Positions 1 through 7,994 of a stretch of 64,000 nucleotides of DNA are shown piece after piece; within the stretch, counting starts at the first letter, position 1, and each line of letters begins with the position of its first letter. Below the pieces are notes generated by a model that was not told where the DNA came from, did not search any database, and saw nothing but the letters and a program-made list of their open reading frames with translations. Where the stretch lies: assembly GCA_016219965.1 (NCBI GenBank), contig JACRJM010000003.1, positions 504,299-568,298 on the forward strand, written 5' to 3'. Both the position numbers and the translations under genes were made by a program. The DNA comes from Candidatus Schekmanbacteria bacterium. Its GTDB lineage: Bacteria > Schekmanbacteria > GWA2-38-11 > J061.

Positions 1-543
1 ATAAACCCTGCATACATCCGTGCAGCCGTCCCTGCAGAGGAAAAGATCCTGATCTGCATCAACTTTATCTTTCATCCCTGCAAGCTCGACCAGTTTCCAG
101 ACGAACCTGCGCGACAGCTCTGCTTCCTGCTTGTAGTAGTCGAGCCTGTCCATGTGATTGTCCGTGGGACCGTATTCAGGGTTGGGGCAGAAATCTATAA
201 TCCCAACATGGCTGTCTGCTGTATTTTCCTTGAGGTTGTAGATGCAAGGGTATGCAAGCCAGCAGTACTGGAATATCTTGCCAAGTGTGGGTATGTCTTT
301 TACTTCGTCTATCTTTAAAACCTGTTTTGCCTGTACAAATGAAACTTCTGCGAGCCCTTCCCATACTTTCCAGTAAAGGTCGAGGGCATCTTTGGGACCA
401 AGTGCAGCCTTCAATGTTCTCCATATGTAATAAACATGGGAGAAGATCGCCCTTGTTGCATCGAGGCAGAAATCTTCAAAATTATCCCTGCCTGTTTCCT
501 TCATATATTTGACCGGAAGGTCAACTGGTTGTTTCTCAGCCAT
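1..543 (-). CDS. Cys-rich protein of unknown function (3' end cut by window edge)
   Basis: An open minus-strand frame starts with ATG at 543 and runs off the window edge, giving 181 visible residues. The start is set by GGAGG five bases upstream. The protein is soluble-looking, with no signal peptide or membrane segment. It has scattered aromatic residues and several cysteines and histidines, including FCPNPEYGPTDNH near residue 125 and CRDGCTDVC near the visible end. These could bind a metal or an iron-sulfur cluster. It follows the nitrilase and alcohol dehydrogenase genes on the same strand, 52 bases after the nitrilase stop, so it is probably the last visible gene of that operon. I do not recognise the family. 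A weak resemblance to L-2-amino-thiazoline-4-carboxylate hydrolase-like proteins is only a guess. Confidence 0.7.
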   Translation of the reverse strand, partial: MAEKQPVDLPVKYMKETGRDNFEDFCLDATRAIFSHVYYIWRTLKAALGPKDALDLYWKVWEGLAEVSFVQAKQVLKIDEVKDIPTLGKIFQYCWLAYPCIYNLKENTADSHVGIIDFCPNPEYGPTDNHMDRLDYYKQEAELSRRFVWKLVELAGMKDKVDADQDLFLCRDGCTDVCRVY

Positions 544-595
544 AACTTCCTCCATTATATTGTTAACGCTTTCCTTGGATTAGATTATAAGTTCC

Positions 596-1540
596 CTATT
601 TTTTTTCCGGGGGCTTGTAGCCAAGGAGATTGTCATATACATCTGTTCTTCTGTCTGTAAACGGATTGTTAAAATCTGACCAGTGGCGGTACCTTGCAAT
701 CATGAGGTTTATCTCAGCGATGACCACCTCTGGCTTGTCAAACGATGCGGGACCACTGACAAAATTGCCGGCAGTGTCGATTACGCAACTGTTTCCAAGA
801 TAAGTGCATCCCCTTTCAACTCCTATGCGGTCGGCGCAGATGGTGAACACACTGCTCATCAGAGAAAGAGCGCTTGCCGTATAGGCAGCCGCCGGTTTTT
901 CAGGAGTCTGGATTCCGGGCACGATTACCCAATTAGTAGAATCACAGATAATGTCAACCCCCTGTGCCATATAAATACGAGTCACTTCAGGGAACCATCC
1001 ATCGTAGCAGATCCTGCATCCGATTTTTCCAAAGGGGAGCTCAAATACGGGATAGCCGACATCACCGGGGGTAAACCACAGCTTCTCCTCGTTCCAGAGA
1101 TGGGTCTTTCTGTACCTGCCGATAAATCCTTCAGGCCCGAAAACCGCGACAGCATTATAAAGCCTGTTCTCTTCGCGCTCAGTAATGCCTGCACAGATAT
1201 AGATATCCCATTCCTTCGCAGCCTTCGCCCATGCCTTTGATGTAGGGCCGTCAGGTACCTGCTCGGCGCAGGCAAATGCCTCTGCCCTTGAATTATATAT
1301 ATAACCAGTGTTGCAAAGTTCAGGAAGGACTGCGAGCTTTACTCCTTTTTTTGCCGCTTCTTTTATGAGCCTTAGAGATTCGTTAACATTCTTTTCCCTG
1401 TTTCCAATTTCAGGCTCCATCTGAAGGGCTGCCACTTTTACAAGGCTTTCCTTCCCCTTATCCCTTGCTCCGGGATATTCAGGCACAGGACAGCAGGCAG
1501 GTATTTTTACTTTCTGCGCAGGCTTACTTTCTTTAACCAT
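596..1540 (-). CDS. Nitrilase-superfamily carbon-nitrogen hydrolase
   Basis: This 314-residue protein belongs to the nitrilase/amidase superfamily, which hydrolyses nitriles, amides or N-carbamoyl groups through a Glu-Lys-Cys triad. All three residues are visible: Glu in LAVLPELCNTGY, Lys in GRYRKTHLW, and the nucleophile Cys in GCRICYDGWFPE. The N-terminal 30 residues precede the usual VKVAALQME strand and are a lineage-specific extension. The start ATG at 1540 has AAGGAGG upstream. It lies 16 bases downstream of the alcohol dehydrogenase stop, so the two are co-transcribed. The substrate cannot be read from sequence. The motif RICYDGWFPE suggests the amidase/carbamoylase branch rather than aliphatic nitrilases, but this is inference. 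Confidence 0.9.
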   Translation of the reverse strand: MVKESKPAQKVKIPACCPVPEYPGARDKGKESLVKVAALQMEPEIGNREKNVNESLRLIKEAAKKGVKLAVLPELCNTGYIYNSRAEAFACAEQVPDGPTSKAWAKAAKEWDIYICAGITEREENRLYNAVAVFGPEGFIGRYRKTHLWNEEKLWFTPGDVGYPVFELPFGKIGCRICYDGWFPEVTRIYMAQGVDIICDSTNWVIVPGIQTPEKPAAAYTASALSLMSSVFTICADRIGVERGCTYLGNSCVIDTAGNFVSGPASFDKPEVVIAEINLMIARYRHWSDFNNPFTDRRTDVYDNLLGYKPPEKK

Positions 1541-1556
1541 TTAATCCTCCTTAGCT

Positions 1557-2606
1557 TTATGGATTTACAAGAATTTTAATATTCTTCTCCGGGTTCTGGA
1601 TGAGCTCCTTGAACCCGCGGTCAATTATTTCATTAAGCTTTATCTTTCCAGTGATAAGAGGTTCAACCTTTACCCTGCCGTCTGCAAGGAAGGCTATGGC
1701 TGCCGGGAATTCATCAGGATATGCGGAGCTTCCTATAAGCTCCTTCTCATGGGACTGCATCCTTATGAACTGGAATTCAACGGGCTGTGTGAATATACCG
1801 GCGATGACCAAACGTGCGCCTTTACCTGAAACTTTTATTGCCGTATCAAGGGAAGCGGGTTTGCCTACGCATTCAAAAACTATGTCTGCCCTTAATCCGT
1901 CAGTCAGAGCATGTATCATCTTTCCGGCATCGCCTTCTGTCGGGTTAAAAACTTCAGTGGCTCCCAGCTTTTTTGCAAGCTCCCTTCTTGAGGGCATTGG
2001 TTCAACAACGAATACTTTGCCTGCGCCGCTTGCAAGGGCTGACTGGAGTACGAGCAATCCGATAGGGCCTGCGCCCACTATGGCAACAATATCGCCGGGT
2101 TTGATGCGGCTTCTTTTTACTGCGTGAACTGCAACTGCAAGAGGTTCAACAAATGAACCGGCGTCGTAAGATACATTGTCCGGAAGTTTATAACATGTGT
2201 AGTCAGGAACGACTACGTAATCAGCAAAACCACCATTGTCGCAAAGCCCGATGCTTCCAAGTTTTGCGCAAAGATTGAACTGCCCTTTTTTGCACCAGTA
2301 ACACTCATGGCAGACAAGGCATGCATTCACAGTTACCCTGTCGCCTATGTTCACATTCTTTACTCCTTCGCCGACTTCTACAACATCGCCGGCAAACTCG
2401 TGCCCCAGCGTGACAGGAGGTTCTTTTCCCGTAAGAGGATGGGGTTTTTTGGGGATGATTACCGGGCCTGACCGGTATTCATGGAGATCTGAACCACAGA
2501 TCCCGCATACCTTAACCTTTATTTTTACCTGTCCCTTACTGGCTTGCGGCTCCGGAACATCTGTTACTCTCACATCGTCTCTTCCAAACCAGACTGCTGC
2601 TTTCAT
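1557..2606 (-). CDS. Zinc-dependent medium-chain alcohol dehydrogenase (butanediol/sorbitol dehydrogenase-like)
   Basis: A 349-residue member of the zinc MDR family that oxidises secondary alcohols or reduces ketones with NAD(P). Visible features in order: catalytic-zinc residues CGICGSDLHEY near 37 and GHEF near 68; structural-zinc cysteines around CLVCHECYWCKKGQFNLC at 95-113; a Rossmann nucleotide fold at VAIVGAGPIGLL near 175; and FECVG near 245. The layout matches (R,R)-butanediol or threonine/sorbitol dehydrogenases. The start ATG has GGAGGTGA upstream. It is the first gene of the leftmost minus-strand operon. It could act on alcohols or aldehydes linked to the AOR pathway, but nothing in the sequence proves this. 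Confidence 0.9.
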   Translation of the reverse strand: MKAAVWFGRDDVRVTDVPEPQASKGQVKIKVKVCGICGSDLHEYRSGPVIIPKKPHPLTGKEPPVTLGHEFAGDVVEVGEGVKNVNIGDRVTVNACLVCHECYWCKKGQFNLCAKLGSIGLCDNGGFADYVVVPDYTCYKLPDNVSYDAGSFVEPLAVAVHAVKRSRIKPGDIVAIVGAGPIGLLVLQSALASGAGKVFVVEPMPSRRELAKKLGATEVFNPTEGDAGKMIHALTDGLRADIVFECVGKPASLDTAIKVSGKGARLVIAGIFTQPVEFQFIRMQSHEKELIGSSAYPDEFPAAIAFLADGRVKVEPLITGKIKLNEIIDRGFKELIQNPEKNIKILVNP

Positions 2607-2753
2607 GGGTCACCTCCGCGGAAAGGTCAAAATGTGGAAACTTCACCACCTGCGCATCTTTAAAATCAACAGGAATTACAATTCAAATTCACTAAGCCTT
2701 TTTCACGCAAACAGCAAAAAGTCAAGTGAAAAAAAACTGTCTTTTTCAGGGAG

Positions 2754-3974
2754 TTAGAAAGACTGACAGGGAGTTAAATTATCTCTCATTTTGATGCTGA
2801 AAAGAGCTTCATCTATTGGCCCGTAAAAATAACTTGGAGTGATTCCAGCTCCTTTTAGATGAAATTCAGCTTTACCTCCTGCCATTGAACAGATTAGGTA
2901 TGAGCAATCGCTTATCATCATTATGATACGATTGAGGGCATCTCCTTCTTCAACGCAGGTTTTGCGGCCGCTGCAGAATTTTTTCACATTCCTTTTTTCT
3001 ATGAAAATAAAGCCGCTCTCATTTAACTCATAGATGTAGAAGGTTTCTGCCCTCCCGAAATGTTCATCTACCAATTTTCCTGTCCTGCTTGCAACAGCCA
3101 CTCTGTCGTTTTCCGGGATTGCTTCCGGTGAATATCTTTTGCCCGGTCTTTTATTATAGTTAGTATCATCTAAAAATCCTATCTCGTCTGCCCTGCAAAG
3201 GCGGCAGTGCTTCATCAGCGGGACTTCATTTTGAAGTGATGCGATAAAGGCTTTATAAAATTCCTGCGACGGGATGGGATGGTTTTCAAAGGCAGAGCCT
3301 TTAACATTTATCATGGGAATTATATTTATTAAACTTACCCCCTTGTTTTTCATTTCATTTGCCAATTCTTTTAGATGACTGTCGTTTATGCCGGGAATAA
3401 GTACGGAATTTATTTTTACATTTATTTTTCTTTCCAGAAGAAGCCTTATCCCTTCAATCTGGTTTTTTAGGAGAATGCGGGAGGCTTCTTCTCCTTCATA
3501 TACGGCTCCGTTAAAAGTCACTTGTTGATAAATCTTTGATGCTGTAGCTGTGTCAGTGGCATTTACGGTGACGGTAATAAAGTTCACCCCGCATTTAACT
3601 ATATCATTTATATATAAGGGAATGTTGAGGCCATTTGTGGCCATGCAATAGTTCAGATGCGGATAATGATTTCTTATTAATGATAGAGTCTTAAAAGTTA
3701 AATCAGGATTTGCAAGAGCGTCTCCGGGGCCCGCGATACCTACGGTAGTCAATTTGGGGATTTTTTTTACGACTTCTTTTACTTTTTCCAAAGCCTCAAC
3801 CGGAGATAATACGTTGCTAGTCACGCCGGGCCTGCTTTCATTGGCGCAGTCGAAGAGACGGTTACAGTAGTTGCACTGTATGTTGCATAGAGGCGCTACC
3901 GGAAGGTGCATCCTTGCGGAACTGCCTGCTGCATCAACATTGAAGCAAGGATGAAAAATAGGGACAGCGCCCAT
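2754..3974 (-). CDS. nifB: NifB-type radical SAM protein with C-terminal NifX-like domain, 5' end rewritten by a REP repeat
   Basis: This 406-residue protein matches NifB, the radical-SAM enzyme that builds the 8Fe-9S-C precursor of the nitrogenase cofactor. The radical SAM cluster motif CNIQCNYC sits near residue 32, followed by NRLFDCANESRPGVTS. The later CRLCRADEIG motif near 257 is also characteristic. The C-terminal 110 residues form a NifX/NafY-like cofactor domain (VAVASRTGKLVDEHFGRAETF). NifB normally has about 10-40 residues before HPCFN. Here those are replaced by MGAVPIF, encoded entirely by ATG plus the 19-bp REP repeat. The start overlaps the upstream RAYT stop as TAATG, so translation may now depend on re-initiation. 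No other nif gene is in the window, so a role in nitrogen fixation is not shown. Confidence 0.88.
   Translation of the reverse strand: MGAVPIFHPCFNVDAAGSSARMHLPVAPLCNIQCNYCNRLFDCANESRPGVTSNVLSPVEALEKVKEVVKKIPKLTTVGIAGPGDALANPDLTFKTLSLIRNHYPHLNYCMATNGLNIPLYINDIVKCGVNFITVTVNATDTATASKIYQQVTFNGAVYEGEEASRILLKNQIEGIRLLLERKINVKINSVLIPGINDSHLKELANEMKNKGVSLINIIPMINVKGSAFENHPIPSQEFYKAFIASLQNEVPLMKHCRLCRADEIGFLDDTNYNKRPGKRYSPEAIPENDRVAVASRTGKLVDEHFGRAETFYIYELNESGFIFIEKRNVKKFCSGRKTCVEEGDALNRIIMMISDCSYLICSMAGGKAEFHLKGAGITPSYFYGPIDEALFSIKMRDNLTPCQSF
3954..3972 (-). repeat. REP-a copy 1 (left end of RAYT1)
   Basis: The minus-strand reading is GGGCGCTGTCCCTATTTTT, identical over 19 bases to the copies at 4687 and 6738. 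The core GGGCGCTGTCCC is an imperfect palindrome. It encodes residues 2-7 (GAVPIF) of the annotated nifB product. Confidence 0.9.
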
Positions 3975-4642
3975 TATTTTTCTTTCTTCCGAGGTCTTCC
4001 ATGAGGCAAGGCATTTAACTGCCGGGCAAATTTCTCCTCCAGCTTTCCAATAAATGACTCATCTCCGCATGGGCGCCCGGTCATGGAACACTTTTTGATG
4101 CGCTCTATCATAGTTATGTTTTCTTTCTCCAGCAAATAGCTTTTCCAGTTGCTTATCTCTGTCAGCAGGTAACATTTCCCTGAGACAATACCTTCCTGTA
4201 GGCCGTCTATATGCTCCTTTGCGCTTGACCATTTGTAGTCTTCCGCAGTTTTAACTATCCCTGCGCGGAGGGGATTGTTTTCTACGTATCGAACAGCCGT
4301 ATACACGTGCGCTTCATCAAGGATTGCGGAATAAAATCTTCCCTGCCAGAGATGACCGTTCGACTTTCTGCGTTTGTTTATATGCTGTGCATATCTCATA
4401 TGAAGTGTATTGAAGGTGCGGGCAAGGGAATCTTCTTTCCCTGGAACGCAGACAAAATGAACATGATTATTCATAAGACAATATGCCCAGATCTCAATGT
4501 CATACTGCTTACTGTATTCCCTGAGCCATTTCAAATAAAGCAGGTAGTCATCCTCAGTTTCGAATACTGTTTGACGGTAATTACCGCGCTGAGTGACATG
4601 GTGCGGATATCCACTGGCTACGACTCTTGCTATTCTTGGCAT
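3974..4642 (-). CDS. REP-associated tyrosine transposase (RAYT, IS200-like HUH family)
   Basis: This about 222-residue single-domain protein belongs to the Y1/HUH RAYT family, which cuts and moves REP hairpins as single strands. It has the N-terminal PRIARVVASGYPHHVTQRGN, the metal-binding HUH motif in MNNHVHFV, and the likely catalytic Tyr region TAVRYVENNPLRAGI, with NGHLWQGRF between them. The start is placed at ATG 4642 because the second RAYT in this window begins at the same residue; an upstream TTG would add six residues. The stop TAA overlaps the nifB ATG. The gene lies wholly inside its own inverted REP pair. Confidence 0.9.
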   Translation of the reverse strand: MPRIARVVASGYPHHVTQRGNYRQTVFETEDDYLLYLKWLREYSKQYDIEIWAYCLMNNHVHFVCVPGKEDSLARTFNTLHMRYAQHINKRRKSNGHLWQGRFYSAILDEAHVYTAVRYVENNPLRAGIVKTAEDYKWSSAKEHIDGLQEGIVSGKCYLLTEISNWKSYLLEKENITMIERIKKCSMTGRPCGDESFIGKLEEKFARQLNALPHGRPRKKEK

Positions 4643-4686
4643 ATTAATGACAGTTAACAAGAGATGATGTTTTTGTCAATAAAAAC

Positions 4687-4705
4687 GGGCGCTGTCCCTA
4701 TTTTT
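4687..4705 (+). repeat. REP-a copy 2 (right end of RAYT1)
   Basis: GGGCGCTGTCCCTATTTTT on the plus strand, the exact inverse of the left copy. The TAG stop of the histidine kinase on the minus strand (4698-4700) lies inside it. Confidence 0.9.
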
Positions 4706-6512
4706 CGGGAAGTGTGAAGAAGAATGTGGATCCCTCGCCGAGCTTCGATTCGACCCAGATAGTGCCGCCGTGCCAATCCACGATTTTTTTACAGATTGCC
4801 AGACCCATGCCTGTGCCCGGGTATTCCTGGCGTGTGTGCAGCCGTTGGAAGATCAGGAAGATACGCTCAAGATGTTTGGCGTCGATTCCTATTCCATTGT
4901 CGCGGACCCAAAAGAGCCAGTGATGGTCTCTTTTTTCGCTGCCGATTTGTACTTTGTTTGGTCGGTCAGGACTGCGGAACTTAATCGCATTACCGACGAG
5001 ATTCTGGAAGATCTGGGTCAGCAAAGTACCGTCAGCAAGGACTAAGGGCAGTTTGTTGCAGGTCACGGTAGCGGAGTCCCTTTGGATGGTAATATGCAGA
5101 TTGGCCAGTGCAGCAGCCAGCGCAGCCCCGGAATCAGTGGGCCGGAGGTTTTTGGCGTTGAGGTCCATCCGGCTCAAATCCAGCATTCCAGAGATAAGTT
5201 GCGACATCCGCACTGCGCCATCTACGGCATAGCCGATGTATTCACGGGCATTATCGTCCAGACTGTCCTTATACCGCGACTCCAGTAATTTGAGAAAGCT
5301 GCTGATCGAACGCAAAGGCTCCTGCAAGTCGTGCGAGGCGACATAGGCGAACTGTTTTAATTCTTCATTCGAGCGTGCCAGATCTGCGGTCGCTTTCCGT
5401 AGCGCATCCTCCGTTTTTTTGCGCTCCGTGATGTCCTGAGTAATGCCGAATCCGCCCAGCAACACACCATTCTTGTCGAACTCGAGATACGCTTTTTCGC
5501 GAACCCACTTGATACTACCATCCACAACGAGCCGGTGTTCGATGTCGTAAGGCTCGCCGCGAAGCCCTGCCTTCCATTGTGTATCGACATACTCACGGTC
5601 ATCCGGGTGCACAGTGGAAAGAAACGTCTCGTAGGTCAGAGGTGTTCCCCTGGGAATTCCGAAGATGTGATAGTTCTCGTCAGTCCATGTAAGCACATTT
5701 CTCCTGACATCGAGCCTCCAGCTTCCCATGCTTCCCACTTCCTGAGCGCGGCTCAGGTCCTCCTGCCTGTGCAACAGCTCCTCCTCCATCCGCTTGCTCT
5801 CGGTGATGTCTCGGAGCGCGATGTGCTGTCTTGTACTCCCCAGAGAGATGAGACTGCCTTGCGCTTCGACGACAACCCGCGTGCCATCCTTTCGGAGCAT
5901 GACATGTTCGATCGCTGATTTCCTGTACTGTTGGGTATTCTCTATCACCCGGTCCTGGTCTTCGGGGACAATCAGATTGGCCATCTCCATACCTTTTAAC
6001 TCGGTGATCGAGTAGCCCATCATCCGGGCGAACTGCACGTTGCAGTCTACAATACGTCCCTTTTCGCTTTCGACGATCCCTTCGAAGGTAGCCTCAGCAA
6101 ACGCAGCCAACCGTTCACGGTTTGCGCGCACGACTGCCTCACGATCATACTCCGTGGCCTTGTTTCGGTAGCGCTGGTAGATTACGGAGACTACGCCCAT
6201 GAACAAACCCATACTGGAAAAAACTACCAGCCCCAGGCGGTCAACGGGCGACGTGATGGCGAATTGCCCTACCGGCGACAGGATCCAATACGCTACGATC
6301 ACATCTGAAAATACAGTGGCCAGCAATACAGGCCCAAGACCGCCCAGCAATGCTATCACCATGATTATTGGATAGAACGTGATATAGGCGGGCAATCCAT
6401 GGCCTACCCAAACCTCCAGGACCTGCCTCAGAATCATTGCCGCTGCCGTCGCTCCGACTGCCAGGCCATAGCGCAACATCAATCCCAGATGGGGATGAGT
6501 CGTAGTGTTCAT
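4698..6512 (-). CDS. Membrane-bound PAS-PAS histidine kinase
   Basis: A 604-residue sensor kinase. The N-terminal 115 residues form a four-helix membrane module of DUF4118/MASE type (TFYPIIMVIALLGGLGPVLL). Two PAS domains follow (about 135-255 and 262-375). The HisKA domain has the phospho-accepting His in [12 protein letters not shown] near 398, and the HATPase has NAIKF, DNGIGI and GTGMGLAICKKI. The start ATG is preceded by AAGGAG. No response regulator is adjacent. The last codons GAA-AAA-TAG run into the REP repeat, so a few original C-terminal residues may be missing, although the ATPase fold looks complete at FFFTLPEK. It is more G+C-rich than its flanks and sits between directly repeated REP copies (4687 and 6738), which suggests acquisition. 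Confidence 0.88.
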   Translation of the reverse strand: MNTTTHPHLGLMLRYGLAVGATAAAMILRQVLEVWVGHGLPAYITFYPIIMVIALLGGLGPVLLATVFSDVIVAYWILSPVGQFAITSPVDRLGLVVFSSMGLFMGVVSVIYQRYRNKATEYDREAVVRANRERLAAFAEATFEGIVESEKGRIVDCNVQFARMMGYSITELKGMEMANLIVPEDQDRVIENTQQYRKSAIEHVMLRKDGTRVVVEAQGSLISLGSTRQHIALRDITESKRMEEELLHRQEDLSRAQEVGSMGSWRLDVRRNVLTWTDENYHIFGIPRGTPLTYETFLSTVHPDDREYVDTQWKAGLRGEPYDIEHRLVVDGSIKWVREKAYLEFDKNGVLLGGFGITQDITERKKTEDALRKATADLARSNEELKQFAYVASHDLQEPLRSISSFLKLLESRYKDSLDDNAREYIGYAVDGAVRMSQLISGMLDLSRMDLNAKNLRPTDSGAALAAALANLHITIQRDSATVTCNKLPLVLADGTLLTQIFQNLVGNAIKFRSPDRPNKVQIGSEKRDHHWLFWVRDNGIGIDAKHLERIFLIFQRLHTRQEYPGTGMGLAICKKIVDWHGGTIWVESKLGEGSTFFFTLPEK

Positions 6513-6737
6513 AACTACTCCTACTCCTTGCTGAATTTCAGGGGAGAATAGTGTGAAATTTTTTTTTGTGAAAGCCTACTTATAGGTGTTATCTTTTTTC
6601 GTAACACAACAGCCTGACGTGTTATGCAACTGGCTATTTTATATTTTTTTCTGAGATATTATTCTCCATATTTCTTTTGTCAAGCAGACTTAAAGACCTC
6701 AGGGATATAGAATCCGGGTTATGGTTTTAATTAAAAT

Positions 6738-6756
6738 GGGCGCTGTCCCTATTTTT
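6738..6756 (+). repeat. REP-a copy 3 (solo)
   Basis: GGGCGCTGTCCCTATTTTT, identical to the copies at both ends of RAYT1, with the same preceding AAT as the nifB copy. It has no transposase beside it. It lies in the gap between the kinase start and endonuclease IV and is in direct orientation relative to 4687. Confidence 0.9.
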
Positions 6757-6803
6757 ATATTTTCTTAATGGTCTATTTTATTTATTTGTCGTATAAAATA
6801 ATT

Positions 6804-7691
6804 ATGATTGCTGAAACAAATAAAAAAAAGATAAATGAACCCCTGATCGGCGCGCATATGTCGATTAGCGGGGGGCTGCATCTTGCCATCGAACGTGGAA
6901 AAAATATCAACTGCAGGGCAATTCAGATATTTACACGAAACAGCAACAGGTGGAATTCCAAAGAAATAACAGACGAAGAATCGCAGAAATTTATAACAGC
7001 CAGAAAAGAGTCTGGTATTAATCCAGTTTTTGCCCATGATATCTATCTTATTAATCTTGCCAGCCCTGATGATAAAATATTTGAGATGTCTATGAAGTCG
7101 TTCCTTGAAGAGGTAAGAAGAGCAGAACAACTGAAGCTTGATTTTCTTGTTTTTCATCCCGGTGCACACAAAGGGAGTGGCGGTAAAGAGGGGGTGAAAA
7201 AGATATCAGGGGCCTTAAAAGAAATTTTGGGGAAAACAGAAGGTTTTGCTGTTAAGTTACTTTTTGAAACAACAGCCGGGCAGGGGACATCCATTGGAGC
7301 TAGCTTTGAAGAACTTGCTGATTTAATGGAACAGACCGGCAACAAAGAACGACTTGGAGTCTGCATTGATACATGCCATATTTTTGCTGCCGGTTATGAT
7401 ATAAGAACCGCGGGGAGCTATAAGGAAACATTGTCAAAATTTAATGAAATTGTTGGGATTGATTATATAAAGGCGATACACATTAATGATTCAAAGGGTG
7501 ATTTGGGATCCCATCTTGACAGACATGAACATATTGGGAAAGGCCACTTGGGCAAAGATACATTTAAATATATTCTTAACGATGAACGTTTCTATGCTAT
7601 CCCCAAGGTACTTGAAACACCTAAGGGCGCAGACATGAAAGAAGATATTGAAAATATGTATTTTTTAAGACAACTTATGTCGGCTACGTGA
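6804..7691 (+). CDS. nfo: Endonuclease IV (AP endonuclease)
   Basis: About 295 residues of the zinc-dependent TIM-barrel endonuclease IV, which cleaves DNA 5' to abasic sites in base-excision repair. The family zinc-ligand motifs are visible in order: IGAHMSISGG at the N-terminus, FHPGAHKGSG, LLFETTAGQG, VCIDTCHIFAAGYD, HINDSKGDLGSHLDRHEHIGKG and VLETPKG. The start is placed at ATG 6804 because only a few residues precede IGAH in known family members. An in-frame ATG at 6768 would add an unusual 12-residue hydrophobic lead. Neither start has a strong ribosome site. The gene is monocistronic between the solo REP copy and the PEP-CTERM promoter region. Confidence 0.93.
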   Translation: MIAETNKKKINEPLIGAHMSISGGLHLAIERGKNINCRAIQIFTRNSNRWNSKEITDEESQKFITARKESGINPVFAHDIYLINLASPDDKIFEMSMKSFLEEVRRAEQLKLDFLVFHPGAHKGSGGKEGVKKISGALKEILGKTEGFAVKLLFETTAGQGTSIGASFEELADLMEQTGNKERLGVCIDTCHIFAAGYDIRTAGSYKETLSKFNEIVGIDYIKAIHINDSKGDLGSHLDRHEHIGKGHLGKDTFKYILNDERFYAIPKVLETPKGADMKEDIENMYFLRQLMSAT

Positions 7692-7707
7692 AAAAAAATC
7701 CCCCCTG

Positions 7708-7724
7708 TGTCGGATTTGTGAACA
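7708..7724. promoter_or_regulatory. Candidate upstream activator site 1
   Basis: TGTCGGATTTGTGAACA is a 17-bp imperfect palindrome (TGTC-N9-AACA). It shares TGTCGGATTT and the same spacing with a second site 110 bp downstream. It lies about 228 bp upstream of the -24 element, a typical distance for a sigma-54 activator. The function is inferred from the pairing and position. Confidence 0.5.
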
Positions 7725-7817
7725 CTTTTTCTGTTTCTCCTAAAAGAGATTAGAATGTTGATTTATAAATGAATTATAGGTTTTATGATTTTGTTTCTAA
7801 AAAAGTGTTTTCTAATC

Positions 7818-7834
7818 TGTCGGATTTTTAGACA
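7818..7834. promoter_or_regulatory. Candidate upstream activator site 2
   Basis: TGTCGGATTTTTAGACA is a 17-bp palindrome (TGTC-N9-GACA), the better-matched copy of the pair. It lies about 118 bp upstream of the -24 element. In PEP-CTERM systems the sigma-54 activator is PrsR, but no prsR gene is visible here. Confidence 0.5.
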
Positions 7835-7933
7835 AATAGGTATGGTAACAGTACCTCTCAGAGATAGTGATGATGTTATATAAAACTTTTATAATACAAA
7901 GAGTTATGCATATGAAAGGCTGGTCTGATTTTC

Positions 7934-7951
7934 TTGGCACAAAATTTGCAA
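7934..7951 (+). promoter_or_regulatory. Sigma-54 (-24/-12) promoter of the PEP-CTERM gene
   Basis: TTGGCACAAAATTTGCAA matches the RpoN consensus. The invariant GG (7936-7937) and GC (7948-7949) are separated by exactly 10 bases. Transcription would begin near 7961, leaving a leader of about 34 bases before ATG 7995. Confidence 0.8.
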
Positions 7952-7994
7952 AAACTAAATCAACAAAGTATAAATATTAAACGGAGGATGATTC

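Larger units (their letters stand above)
3954..4705. mobile_element. RAYT1 element: REP-associated tyrosine transposase between inverted 19-bp REP repeats
   Basis: A 752-bp unit whose two ends are perfect inverted copies of the same 19-mer, GGGCGCTGTCCCTATTTTT (right end, plus strand) and its complement (left end), with one HUH transposase gene between them. This is the layout of a REPtron, a RAYT with its own REP sequences. Both neighbours use bases of the repeat for coding: nifB begins in the left repeat and the histidine kinase ends in the right repeat. A third solo copy of the repeat lies at 6738-6756. Confidence 0.85.

Noticed and set aside
683-1275. Open frames overlapping the nitrilase on either strand
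   Set aside because: The nitrilase frame has all catalytic motifs and a ribosome site; the others are compositional shadows.
2754-3974. Nitrogen-fixation island
   Set aside because: Only nifB is present; no nifHDK, nifEN or regulators are in the window.
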